From contig CALESU010000126.1 of the NCBI GenBank assembly GCA_937914905.1, forward strand, positions 1-11,472: 11,472 nucleotides of DNA, written 5' to 3'. How positions within the stretch are numbered: position 1 is the first letter of the stretch; every line of letters starts with the position of its first letter. Source of the stretch: an uncultured bacterium (lineage in GTDB: Bacteria; Patescibacteriota; Microgenomatia; UBA1406; GWC2-37-13). A program made the translations under genes and the position numbers. Of this stretch, positions 1 through 6,480 are shown piece after piece. Under the pieces are notes generated by a model that was not told the origin of the DNA, made no database searches, and saw nothing but the letters and a program-made list of their open reading frames with translations.

Positions 1-162
1 GGAAACCTCATTTCCGCAACAGCTGTGAATACTGAAGTGAGATCAAGGATTGTCGCCGATTACCAGAAAGCATCTGTCTATATTGTATTTAGCCCCACAT
101 TTTATATAGACCTCATGCCTTACTTGTCCACCATCATCCAGGAAGGAAAACAGTTACAGTGA
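1..162 (+). CDS. C-terminal fragment of an unrecognised protein (5' end outside window)
   Basis: Reading frame 1 is open from the first base to a TGA at 160-162 and gives the last 53 residues of a protein whose start lies upstream. The fragment has no motif I can name. It contains a beta-strand-like stretch (VYIVFSPTF, about residues 27-35 of the fragment) followed by an amphipathic helix, which suits the end of a soluble or extracytoplasmic domain. It ends 13 bases before the polymerase/ligase-like gene on the same strand, so the two are probably co-transcribed and it may also act in cell-surface polysaccharide assembly. That role is inferred from position only. Confidence 0.6.
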   Translation, partial: GNLISATAVNTEVRSRIVADYQKASVYIVFSPTFYIDLMPYLSTIIQEGKQLQ

Positions 163-175
163 GATAATAGAGGAC

Positions 176-1414
176 ATGGGAGTTATTACTTCTTCTGCAA
201 AACTCATTCGAATGGTGGGACTACTTTTCCTATTCCTTCTCCCTACCCAGCTTGGCACATTTTTTTTCTTTCCGTTTTCGTATGCACATGGCATGAGGGT
301 TGATTATCTTGCTCCCGCAATCTATTTGACAGATATACTCGTGTTGATTATGGCCGTGTTGATGATCGTAAATAAACGAACTCTCATCACCACACTATTC
401 CAGTCACGTATTTTATATGTGATTTTTCTTTTTTTCGCAATCAATGTGGCAACTTCAACAGAGCCCATGATTGCCTTGTATCGAGTTTTAAAATGGATAG
501 AGGTGGGAATGGTGATATGTGTATTTTCACAGTTCAAGACAAAACCAGTGGTTATTTTATATGCGCTTATTGCGGGTGCGGTACTTCAGCTTCTGTTGGT
601 AGTTTTCCAGATTACTCAAAACCACACCATGCAAGGATTCGCGTACTTTTTGGGAGAACGATCTTTTTCTTTGGCGACTCCAGGAATTGCAAAAATCAGT
701 ATGCAGGGCGTGGAAATACTGCGGGGGTATGGGACCTTTTCTCATCCCAATGCGCTAGCCGGCTTTTACCTTCTTGCTTTTTCTTGGATTTTATGTGATA
801 AACGATTTGATATTGAACCTCTTAAGTCTCTGTTTCTCAGCGCCTCAACAATTCTTATCCTATTTTCATTTTCAAAAATTGCGCTGGTGGGCTTTCTGCT
901 TGTGAATGTAATACGCATTCTCACGATGAAATCAACATGCTTCGTCTGTACCTTTGCGAAGATCCTGGTTCCAATCACTCTTGCAAGTGTGTTTTTTGCC
1001 TCCCAGGGAGACCCTGACTCGTTAGATAAGAGAATATGGCTGGCCCAGTCTGCACTAGCGATAATACGAGATTTTCCCCTCTTTGGTGTGGGGTTGGGTA
1101 ACTATATTTTTGCACAAAGCACGATCCCTATTCCCTACTCCTATCAATTTCTCCAACCGGTGCATAATATATTTTTGCTGTGGCTTTCCGAAACGGGCAT
1201 AGTGACCAATTTAGTCATCTTGGGTGGATTTGGCTTTGCAGCATATGCCCGAATGATCAAGCTCGCCTTCTCGTGGAAAAAATACCTCCCCATTGTATTC
1301 GTAATTATTTTTACGGGATTTTTTGATCATTACTGGCTCACCCAACAACAAAATATTCTCCTTGCAGGAACTGTTTTTGGGCTCCTCCAAGGGCACAAAG
1401 GTATGGTACAATAG
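176..1414 (+). CDS. O-antigen ligase/polymerase-like polytopic membrane protein (Wzy_C/RfaL family)
   Basis: A 412-residue, very hydrophobic protein with about ten predicted membrane segments. The family joins or polymerises surface glycans on the outer face of the membrane from lipid-linked precursors. Family hallmarks are visible: an arginine-containing RGYGTFSHPNALAGF block (about 183-197), a SFSKIALVGF helix (231-240), the DFPLFGVGLGNY motif (299-310) opening the large outer loop, and HN at 330-331 followed by a helix ending in SETG. The length fits the family, which is usually about 400-450 residues. The substrate cannot be told from sequence. The start at 176 has AGAGGA only one base upstream, too close to be a normal ribosome site; the next in-frame ATG (212) has none. 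GATAAT at 163-168 could be a -10 giving a very short leader. The preceding gene is 13 bases away, and a tRNA follows 8 bases after the stop. Confidence 0.85.
   Translation: MGVITSSAKLIRMVGLLFLFLLPTQLGTFFFFPFSYAHGMRVDYLAPAIYLTDILVLIMAVLMIVNKRTLITTLFQSRILYVIFLFFAINVATSTEPMIALYRVLKWIEVGMVICVFSQFKTKPVVILYALIAGAVLQLLLVVFQITQNHTMQGFAYFLGERSFSLATPGIAKISMQGVEILRGYGTFSHPNALAGFYLLAFSWILCDKRFDIEPLKSLFLSASTILILFSFSKIALVGFLLVNVIRILTMKSTCFVCTFAKILVPITLASVFFASQGDPDSLDKRIWLAQSALAIIRDFPLFGVGLGNYIFAQSTIPIPYSYQFLQPVHNIFLLWLSETGIVTNLVILGGFGFAAYARMIKLAFSWKKYLPIVFVIIFTGFFDHYWLTQQQNILLAGTVFGLLQGHKGMVQ
1404..1412 (+). promoter_or_regulatory. Putative extended -10 promoter for tRNA-Gln inside the end of the upstream gene
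   Basis: TGGTACAAT at 1404-1412 matches an extended -10 element (TG, one base, then TACAAT, five of six to consensus). It lies in the last codons of the preceding gene. It predicts transcription starting near 1418-1419, four or five bases before the mature tRNA 5' end at 1423. No good -35 is seen, as expected when an extended -10 is used. Confidence 0.45.
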
Positions 1415-1422
1415 GGATGCTT

Positions 1423-1493
1423 TGCCCGGTCGTCTAAAGGTAGGACAATAGACTCTGGATCTATTTATCTTGGTTCGAATCCAAGCTGGGCAG
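1423..1493 (+). tRNA. trnQ: tRNA-Gln, anticodon CUG
   Basis: All cloverleaf stems can be paired by eye. The acceptor stem TGCCCGG (1423-1429) pairs with CTGGGCA (1486-1492) with one G-T. The D stem GTCT/GGAC is at 1432-1435 and 1443-1446. The anticodon stem ATAGA/TCTAT encloses the loop CTCTGGA, giving anticodon CTG at 1455-1457. The T stem CTTGG/CCAAG encloses TTCGAAT. The weak U1-A72 pair and discriminator G73 (1493) are typical identity elements of tRNA-Gln, and C9 also matches known Gln tRNAs. The variable loop is short (4 bases). CCA is not encoded: the sequence after G73 is CAACAAC. The gene sits 8 bases after one coding region and 11 bases before the next. Confidence 0.95.
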
Positions 1494-1504
1494 CAACAAC
1501 AGGT

Positions 1505-2080
1505 ATGGACTCCCAAACGCTTTCAAAAATCAAACTATTTGCTGAAGCTCAATACTCCCTATCTCAAGACCCACTCCACGATATTACCCACATAGAACGT
1601 GTTGTGAAAAATGCAACACAAATTGCAAGCGCACTTCAATTGCAAAAAGAGGTGGATTTTAATCTTCTTGTTGCATGTTGTTATCTTCATGACATAGTTA
1701 TGATTCAACAAGATAACAGCAATTTGTTTCAACGGGCAAAAAATCACGTAATGGAGCCCTATTTGAACAGAACGTATTTACCGGCAATTCTTGACGAATT
1801 CGGTCTTTCAAAAGAAGAGCGCTCCATCATTTTCCGAGCGATTATCAACCATCCGCATTCGATTCCCTACCGACGGCTGAATAAAAAAGGTGATTGGTAC
1901 ACAAAAATCTTACAGGACGCAGATACGCTTGACTATGTGTCAAAAGAAAGAGAGCGATCAGCGGTTCAAAACGGGAAAAAAATATGGACCAACTTGATTA
2001 AAGCATATCTTTGGCTGATACGCCGGGGAATAAAGTACTTTCTAAATACACCTGTTCTTTGTAGTAAAACACCTACTTGA
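1505..2080 (+). CDS. HD-domain metal-dependent phosphohydrolase
   Basis: A 191-residue protein carrying the HD superfamily metal-binding pattern: DITHIERV with His29 (and His25), LHD at 61-63, a third histidine at 116-118 (NHPHS), and a C-terminal aspartate in ILQDADTLD (138-143). Such proteins hydrolyse phosphomonoester or phosphodiester bonds, often in nucleotides; the substrate here is unknown. It looks like a stand-alone soluble HD domain, not a fused (p)ppGpp or cyclic-di-GMP enzyme. The last 30 residues are basic and rich in W, Y and F. The ATG lies 11 bases after the tRNA 3' end with only a weak AGG before it, so translation probably uses a transcript shared with the tRNA and trimmed by tRNA processing. 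Its stop overlaps the end of the convergent gene by 8 bases. Confidence 0.8.
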   Translation: MDSQTLSKIKLFAEAQYSLSQDPLHDITHIERVVKNATQIASALQLQKEVDFNLLVACCYLHDIVMIQQDNSNLFQRAKNHVMEPYLNRTYLPAILDEFGLSKEERSIIFRAIINHPHSIPYRRLNKKGDWYTKILQDADTLDYVSKERERSAVQNGKKIWTNLIKAYLWLIRRGIKYFLNTPVLCSKTPT

Positions 2081-2087
2081 TAGGAGT
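2069..2087 (-). terminator. Weak hairpin at the stop codon of the small anchored protein gene
   Basis: Read on the minus strand, CCTA (2084-2081 region) and TAGG form a 4-bp stem around a 5-base loop, extended by two more pairs beyond one mismatch, and followed by GTTTTAC. The stop codon TAG lies in the second arm. The U-tract is short, so this would be at best a weak intrinsic terminator. It also falls in the overlap with the convergent HD gene. Confidence 0.25.
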
Positions 2088-2477
2088 ATATACAGTTACT
2101 ACCCTTCCGTCATCAAGCTCAATAGTACTCACTTTTAGCTTGGTTCCCGCTTCAATTTGAATGAGTGTTTCTCCTGTGGTTTGATTTTCTGCAGCACTAA
2201 CTCCGGTTGCAATGGGTGCAAATGTGAGCCCTTCTGGTATTTCTCCCACTCTATCCCTTTGAAGGGTGGCAAACGCGGCTTCTTGAAGTTGATCGGGCTC
2301 ACGACGGATAAAAGCGACCATTTGATTGGGAATTTGTTGTATTTCTGCGATAAACTGCGTATTTATCTCGGGTGAATTGGCAATAAACAATCGAGGAGAG
2401 ATTGTGGTTGTGGCCAAAAGGGCAAAACCCAATGCCACAAACATTTTAATTCTTTTTTTGTTTTTAAGTGGGTTCAT
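2073..2477 (-). CDS. Small membrane-anchored hypothetical protein
   Basis: I do not recognise this 134-residue protein. After a basic N-terminus (NPLKNKKRIK) it has one hydrophobic segment (MFVALGFALLATTTI), then an outward-facing domain of about 105 residues with no cysteine, ending in a beta-rich part (IQIEAGTKLKVSTIEL...GRVVTVYTPIK). I chose the ATG at 2475-2477 because it comes one base after the TAA of the upstream gene (TAATATG), a classic coupled junction; a longer frame to 2522 would run back into that gene. No Shine-Dalgarno sequence is seen, which fits translational coupling. The junction implies it is made together with the cysteine-rich surface protein and may be its membrane partner. 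That is inference from context. Confidence 0.7.
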   Translation of the reverse strand: MNPLKNKKRIKMFVALGFALLATTTISPRLFIANSPEINTQFIAEIQQIPNQMVAFIRREPDQLQEAAFATLQRDRVGEIPEGLTFAPIATGVSAAENQTTGETLIQIEAGTKLKVSTIELDDGRVVTVYTPIK

Positions 2478-2478
2478 A

Positions 2479-3636
2479 TTAGTTGATAGAACTAACACAA
2501 CTAGTACATCCTGGGGGAACAATGGGCTTGTGATATATATCTAAAGTTGTACACAGACATGATATAAAGGTGGTACTCTCGGGAATAGTTATAATAGTTG
2601 AGGCTCCAATAGGTGAAGCCATGCCAATGGTGGGGAGAGGTTGATCTACTTGAAATATGGTTGGGGCTGGAGTCGCAGATCTCGCAGGGGGAGTCGCTGA
2701 TGTGGGGAGGCGTCGAATGGTTGGCGCGGGCGTTGAGTTTATTTGCGGCGCTGCTCCAGCTGGAGGTGGAAGGGTGGGAATTGCGGTCGGAGTAGGGCAA
2801 TCGCTAATTGACCTACAACCACCCGTTGTTACACACCATACGTCAGGCGAGGAGCAAGATCGTGCAGGGATAGTCGGGGTTCGTGTATTATCACACTCCA
2901 AAAAGGTAGGGACACATACATTACTTCCAGGACACCGATGAGGCATTGCTGGGGGACAATTTGGATTTCTTGGGGTAGGGGTTGGCGTATTGGCACCTCC
3001 CTGACAAATACTTCCCTTATCGGGACTTATTCCCGTACATCTCGTGCAGTTTGTTTTATTGATATATACACCATCTTTACATTGGATAACGGAAGTGCTA
3101 CTATCACAAGCCCAACTTCCATTTGGTATTTGGCCATTATTACAACTTCCTGCGGCACCCCCACTAGGAATGGTGGGATTTGCGCCGGTAGTTGGCGCAC
3201 CGGGGGTTGGTGTGGGAGGACATTCGGCATTGTACCAATCAGTGCATTGTGCCGTCTTATCACTCCCGTTGTATCTGAGACAGTCGCTTATCCACCCGCT
3301 TTTGTTTCCGCAGTTCCCTCCGCCTCCTCCTCCACTATTGGGGGTGGGCGTAGGGTCTTCTTGATCCTCTTCGTCGTCATTATTGTCATTATTACTCCCT
3401 CCACACTCAGCGTCAAACCACCCAGAGCATTGATTCTTTTGGTCAGGATTATAGCCTTCACAGTCACTTATCCACTTACTTCTATCTCCACAGTTTCCCG
3501 ACGCTCTTGTTTGCGTGGTCTGTTTGGTTTGATTTAAAGCAGTAGTTAAGTATGCAGAGGCGCCCATAAACACAATTAGTCCTAAAACCACCAAAAGAGA
3601 TACTTCACCTTTTTTTTCGCTCCAAATTCTCCACAT
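2479..3636 (-). CDS. Cysteine-rich, Pro/Thr-rich surface protein with tandem WISDC repeats and pilin-like N-terminus
   Basis: A 385-residue protein of unknown function. Residues 1-45 hold a short basic leader, EKKG then EVSLLVVLGLIVF, which resembles a type IV pilin or class III signal sequence with a possible cut after Gly10; otherwise it is an uncleaved anchor. Two repeats follow, at 48-78 and 108-139, with pattern NCGx(K/R)Sx-WISDC...YN...C-x2-W(F/Y)(D/N)AEC, separated by an acidic D/E linker, PTPTP and a run of six glycines. Further Cys-rich modules span 165-211, 227-248, 261-280 and 360-380 (CxC...CxxC), joined by PTPTP-type linkers. There are 26 cysteines, almost all beyond the membrane segment, so extensive disulphide bonding outside the cell is likely. 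The linkers resemble O-glycosylated or wall-spanning spacers. The ATG at 3636 lies five bases after a TATGAT element. The next gene starts one base after its stop. Confidence 0.8.
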   Translation of the reverse strand: MWRIWSEKKGEVSLLVVLGLIVFMGASAYLTTALNQTKQTTQTRASGNCGDRSKWISDCEGYNPDQKNQCSGWFDAECGGSNNDNNDDEEDQEDPTPTPNSGGGGGGNCGNKSGWISDCLRYNGSDKTAQCTDWYNAECPPTPTPGAPTTGANPTIPSGGAAGSCNNGQIPNGSWACDSSTSVIQCKDGVYINKTNCTRCTGISPDKGSICQGGANTPTPTPRNPNCPPAMPHRCPGSNVCVPTFLECDNTRTPTIPARSCSSPDVWCVTTGGCRSISDCPTPTAIPTLPPPAGAAPQINSTPAPTIRRLPTSATPPARSATPAPTIFQVDQPLPTIGMASPIGASTIITIPESTTFISCLCTTLDIYHKPIVPPGCTSCVSSIN

Positions 3637-3641
3637 ACATG

Positions 3642-3647
3642 ATCATA
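3642..3647 (-). promoter_or_regulatory. -10 element for the cysteine-rich protein gene, predicting a leaderless mRNA
   Basis: On the minus strand TATGAT (five of six to TATAAT) is followed by five bases and then the ATG at 3636. Transcription normally begins 6-7 bases after the -10, so the first base of the mRNA would be at or next to the A of the ATG. No Shine-Dalgarno sequence is present. No convincing -35 is seen at 17 bases; TTGTAA is present but 20 bases away. Confidence 0.4.
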
Positions 3648-3684
3648 GTAATACAAAGCTGTGTTATTTACAACTAACGACCCC

Positions 3685-3713
3685 TTGCAATGATTTTGAT
3701 AATCACTCATACT
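3685..3713 (+). promoter_or_regulatory. Promoter TTGCAA-N17-CATACT for the secreted-protein operon
   Basis: TTGCAA at 3685-3690 and CATACT at 3708-3713 are separated by exactly 17 bases and each match four of six positions of the sigma-70 consensus. The predicted start of transcription (about 3719-3722) lies after the ATG at 3715 and just before the ATG at 3724, so the message would begin practically at the second ATG. The same pair of hexamers with the same spacing, followed by G, lies in front of recA. Confidence 0.45.
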
Positions 3714-3714
3714 G

Positions 3715-4593
3715 ATGACCGACATGCATTCTTCAACTCATTTTCTCAAACTCAAGTCGCGGTGGATTAAGCGTCATAAACAGATTCAAAAACAACTTCT
3801 TACTCAACACAAGAAAGTTGTTAAATGGGTAGACCACACGTCAAAACACATCGCAGTCGGCTCAATGACGGGACTTCTCATGCTTGCACACCCCGTAAAT
3901 GCCACAATCATTTCTCATCAATTTGTCCCACCCTCCCCTCAAGAGGATCCGCAGGCTCATACAAAAGAAGAGTTGGTACGAAGACTTGCAGATTTACTTC
4001 CTGAAAAAGTGCAAGAACTAGGGATTGATCAAGAAATATCCATCGCGCACACGCTGTCAACATTTTTCTCACTCCCTGTTTCGCCAACCGTTGAGCAGAG
4101 AAGATTAAACCGGGCATATGGGATAATTGGTGCGGAGCAACACCTTGCCAGACATCCTGGAGACACGATAGAAACCCATTTCGCAACTCCAAGTGAGAGT
4201 GTTCATGTAAGTTCTGGGATGGCGCCAGGAAGAGGCGCATGGGGACATTTCGCAACGTCTCGAGAGAGCATGACCCAACAAGATAGTGATCGGGAAAAAT
4301 ACTACATCGCAGTGCCAACATTTCTTTCTCCTGGTTGGGAAGAAAATCCGCAAGAACTCTATCGATTGTTTCGATACCGTAAAATGCTTGTGGTTAATCC
4401 TGAAAATGGAAAAGTAATTATTGTGGTTATTGGGGACGCTGGACCAGCCCCGTGGACTGGAAAGCATTTGGGAGGTTCTCCCGAGGTAATGGCACACTTA
4501 GAACGAGTTGACGGAGGGGCACGAGGGCCCGTGTTATATTTTTTTGTTGATGACCCGAGCGATTCCATACCCCTTGGGCCTATTGAGTTATGA
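3715..4593 (+). CDS. Secreted protein with RlpA/3D-like double-psi beta-barrel C-terminus
   Basis: A 292-residue protein. A long, very basic N-terminus (about 1-41) precedes a hydrophobic stretch (about 46-62) ending HPVNA, consistent with a signal peptide or anchor. Residues 84-115 look helical. The region 131-152 (LNRAYGIIGAEQHLARHPGD) and the C-terminal VVNPENGKVIIVVIGDAGPA (226-245), GGSPEVM (253-259) and FFVDDP (276-281) match a family I recall as common in Microgenomates genomes. The segment from 222 resembles the core of RlpA/3D double-psi barrels (NxxNGKxVVVxxxDxGP), with Asp241 in the place of the conserved aspartate, so peptidoglycan binding or cleavage is possible but unproven. HFATPSES and HFATSRES (155-162, 178-185) are an internal repeat. 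If the promoter at 3685-3713 is right, translation starts at the second ATG (3724), three codons in. The next gene follows 10 bases after the stop. Confidence 0.75.
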   Translation: MTDMHSSTHFLKLKSRWIKRHKQIQKQLLTQHKKVVKWVDHTSKHIAVGSMTGLLMLAHPVNATIISHQFVPPSPQEDPQAHTKEELVRRLADLLPEKVQELGIDQEISIAHTLSTFFSLPVSPTVEQRRLNRAYGIIGAEQHLARHPGDTIETHFATPSESVHVSSGMAPGRGAWGHFATSRESMTQQDSDREKYYIAVPTFLSPGWEENPQELYRLFRYRKMLVVNPENGKVIIVVIGDAGPAPWTGKHLGGSPEVMAHLERVDGGARGPVLYFFVDDPSDSIPLGPIEL

Positions 4594-4603
4594 TTAAACT
4601 ATC

Positions 4604-4939
4604 ATGAAAAAACGATTTTATTCCCACATGGTTGAGCCTTCTGTTTTAGTTGAACATATGGACCGCCTCACTCTTTCTGCTTTCGAAAAAGAAGAGTTAG
4701 TACAAATGGCTCACGAAACCATTCATCACATCGTAATTGATTTTGTGCTTTCAGAACTTCCCGAAGATGCAAAGCATGAATTTATTCGAAAAAATAACGA
4801 GGACAATCATGTCGATACGTGGCAATTTCTCCATAGTCATGATGAGGCTCTTGAACAAAAAATCAAACAGAAGATACAAGAGCATCTTGATGTTTTAAAA
4901 AACGACATTGAGGAAGTACTTCGTGAAGAAACGAAGTGA
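4604..4939 (+). CDS. Small helical hypothetical protein
   Basis: A 111-residue, charged, cysteine-free protein with no signal peptide, predicted almost wholly helical. The middle (LPEDAKHEFIRKNNED, then WQFLHSHDEALEQKIKQKI) recalls the small DUF5663-type proteins seen in candidate phyla, where an L-P-E/D helix is followed by an aromatic-Leu helix; I am not sure of this match. The last 30 residues form a charged helix that could be a coiled coil. It starts 10 bases after the secreted-protein gene without a Shine-Dalgarno sequence, so it is probably in the same transcript. A function cannot be given. Confidence 0.65.
   Translation: MKKRFYSHMVEPSVLVEHMDRLTLSAFEKEELVQMAHETIHHIVIDFVLSELPEDAKHEFIRKNNEDNHVDTWQFLHSHDEALEQKIKQKIQEHLDVLKNDIEEVLREETK
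4918..4937 (+). other. Stem-loop spanning the stop codon of the small helical protein gene
   Basis: ACTTCGT (4918-4924) and ACGAAGT (4931-4937) form a perfect 7-bp stem with the loop GAAGAA. The T of the TGA stop is the last paired base. Only three T follow a few bases later, so it is not a proper intrinsic terminator; it may stabilise the mRNA 3' end or be chance. Confidence 0.3.
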
Positions 4940-4994
4940 ATTTCCCACCTTAATACAGTAGACTAAAGATGCTTTATCCATTCAAAATCATTTT

Positions 4995-5438
4995 ATGCGC
5001 ATCGCACTCCTCTACGAAACATATTCAAGTACCACCGAATCTGTTGTTATGATTGTAATGGATTTGTGGGTTCAAAAAGGACATGAAGTGGTCGTTTCAA
5101 AACTCCAAGATCGTATGGATTTCACGACCGAATCGTACGACTTGGTCGTACTTGCAACTCCTAGCTGGTTTGATCGCGGAAGAGAAGGTCAGCCACACAC
5201 GGCATTCCTCACCTATATGGACGCTCACGCGCAAGATAATTTTTCCCAAAAGAAGTTTGGATTTATAGGCTTAGGAGACTCAAACTATGCACATTTTTGT
5301 CTTGCGATAGACATCCTTGAAGATTTTTTTGTCCAAAGAGGAGCCCAAAAATGGGGAGAAACACTTAAGCTTGATAATTTCTACCTCAATACTGAAGGTG
5401 AAACCAAAAAAATTCAAGATTGGTGCAATACTCTTTAG
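4995..5438 (+). CDS. Flavodoxin-like FMN electron carrier
   Basis: A 147-residue single-domain protein with the flavodoxin fold pattern: an N-terminal strand MRIALLYETY, a phosphate loop YSSTTES (10-16), the first isoalloxazine loop ATPSWFDRGREGQPH (54-68) with Trp58, and the second loop GLGDSNYAHFC (92-102) with Tyr98, followed by the helix AIDILEDFF and GA. The length fits a short-chain flavodoxin. Flavodoxins shuttle electrons as the FMN semiquinone/hydroquinone in the cytoplasm; the donor and acceptor cannot be told, as no redox enzyme is nearby. The phosphate loop lacks the usual T-G-N/K-T glycine, so FMN binding may be atypical. It lies 55 bases after the previous gene, with no Shine-Dalgarno sequence; CAAAAT seven bases before the ATG could be a weak -10. 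Its TAG stop overlaps the TAA of the convergent S1 gene. Confidence 0.85.
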   Translation: MRIALLYETYSSTTESVVMIVMDLWVQKGHEVVVSKLQDRMDFTTESYDLVVLATPSWFDRGREGQPHTAFLTYMDAHAQDNFSQKKFGFIGLGDSNYAHFCLAIDILEDFFVQRGAQKWGETLKLDNFYLNTEGETKKIQDWCNTL

Positions 5439-6472
5439 CGATAAAATACGGGCTTTTCGACCTGTGGCAAAATAAGGCTCATTCTGCGCTCCTTATTATT
5501 CACCCGCTCGATAAACACCTTGATTTTTTGACCCATTTCGAACTCTTCATTTCCCGCGAGTTTACTCACATGGATGAGGCCTTCAACGCCAGGTTCTAGC
5601 CGGACAAAATATCCATATCGTTCTTTTCGTACTACTTCACCATCATGCTCTTTTTCCTTTGGATATTTTTCTTCAATATTTTTCCATGGATCATGTGCGA
5701 GGCGTTTAATCGATAAGTTAAGCTTCAGATCTTCTTCGTTTTTCTCCACAACCAACACTTTGATTGCTTCGCCTTGTTTGACGTAAGCTGAGGCATTGGT
5801 CACTTTTTCCCATGAAATCTCTGAGATATGTACCAAACCTTCAACTCCATCAACTTCACAAAAGATTCCAAACTCAGATACCCCAAGCACATTTGCTTCG
5901 TATTCTTCATCCAGTTTTATCTTGTCAAAGCGCTCTTTCAAATCTTTTTGAGAGATATTGAACACCGCGGCTTTTTGAGATACAACAAGTCTGTTTTTTT
6001 CTTCGTCTACTTCAAGGACTTTTACCTTTATACGTTGACCGTCGAGTTTTGCGGGATCGTCAAGAAAGTCTGTGGTGAGTTGAATCTTGGGGATTACTCC
6101 TCGGATTCCCATAAAATCAATAAATACGCCACCTTTCCCGTATTCTCCACAAATCACATCAATTACTTCCTCGTTTTTCTTTTTTTCTTTCAAAATATCC
6201 CACTTTCCTTTTTCGAAGAACGATCGCATCGAGACCACAGGAAAACCTTCTCGAGATTCTTCTGACATGATACGAACTTTGACTTTGTCGCCTTGTTTTA
6301 AGTAAGGTAAATATGTTGCGATTTCTTTGAGCTCTTTGTCTCCGAGTACTGCGTATGCTTTTGCACCTACGTCAAAGAGAATGCTTTTTTTAGTGAGTGA
6401 GAGAATTCCTGCTTCCATTTCTACACCTCGCTTTATATTGGAGACTGCAGATTGTTGAAGCAACAATTGCAT
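5435..6472 (-). CDS. rpsA: Ribosomal protein S1 homologue with four S1 RNA-binding domains
   Basis: With the start chosen here the protein has 345 residues and four OB-fold S1 repeats at about 15-85, 101-167, 187-256 and 274-335. Repeats 3 and 4 are closest to consensus (GVSEFGIFCEVDGVEGLVHISEIS; RYGYFVRLEPGVEGLIHVSKL). S1 binds single-stranded mRNA on the 30S subunit and helps start translation on messages lacking a good Shine-Dalgarno sequence; four-domain forms occur outside Proteobacteria. The ATG at 6472 is chosen because a strong AAAGGAGG lies 8 bases upstream; the frame also reaches an ATG at 6526, adding a low-complexity 18-residue extension (PKKQTHPTTPTTKEVNP), with a weaker AGGAAGG 11 bases before it. 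It has its own promoter. It might instead be a general S1-domain RNA-binding protein, but the domain count favours rpsA. Confidence 0.88.
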   Translation of the reverse strand: MQLLLQQSAVSNIKRGVEMEAGILSLTKKSILFDVGAKAYAVLGDKELKEIATYLPYLKQGDKVKVRIMSEESREGFPVVSMRSFFEKGKWDILKEKKKNEEVIDVICGEYGKGGVFIDFMGIRGVIPKIQLTTDFLDDPAKLDGQRIKVKVLEVDEEKNRLVVSQKAAVFNISQKDLKERFDKIKLDEEYEANVLGVSEFGIFCEVDGVEGLVHISEISWEKVTNASAYVKQGEAIKVLVVEKNEEDLKLNLSIKRLAHDPWKNIEEKYPKEKEHDGEVVRKERYGYFVRLEPGVEGLIHVSKLAGNEEFEMGQKIKVFIERVNNKERRMSLILPQVEKPVFYR

Positions 6473-6480
6473 GGGGTTTA

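Noticed and set aside
2501..2800. 99-codon open frame on the minus strand in a second frame of the cysteine-rich gene
   Set aside because: It lies wholly inside the better-supported gene and its His/Ser-rich product looks like a frame-shifted reading of the linkers.
2938..3537. 199-codon open frame on the plus strand opposite the cysteine-rich gene
   Set aside because: It is the reverse reading of a repetitive Pro/Thr/Cys-rich gene, has no start signal and gives no recognisable protein; the minus-strand frame has a signal segment and repeats.
2590..3540. CRISPR-like or tandem DNA repeats in the Pro/Thr-rich region
   Set aside because: The repeats are short coding repeats (PTPTP, Gly runs) of uneven spacing with no conserved repeat/spacer structure.
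3908..4497. Two overlapping minus-strand frames opposite the secreted-protein gene
   Set aside because: They overlap each other and a well-supported gene, and their products show no family features.
5828..6265. 145-codon plus-strand frame opposite the S1 gene
   Set aside because: It is antisense to conserved S1 domains, and its F/Y/I-rich content is what reverse reading of Lys/Glu-rich coding gives.
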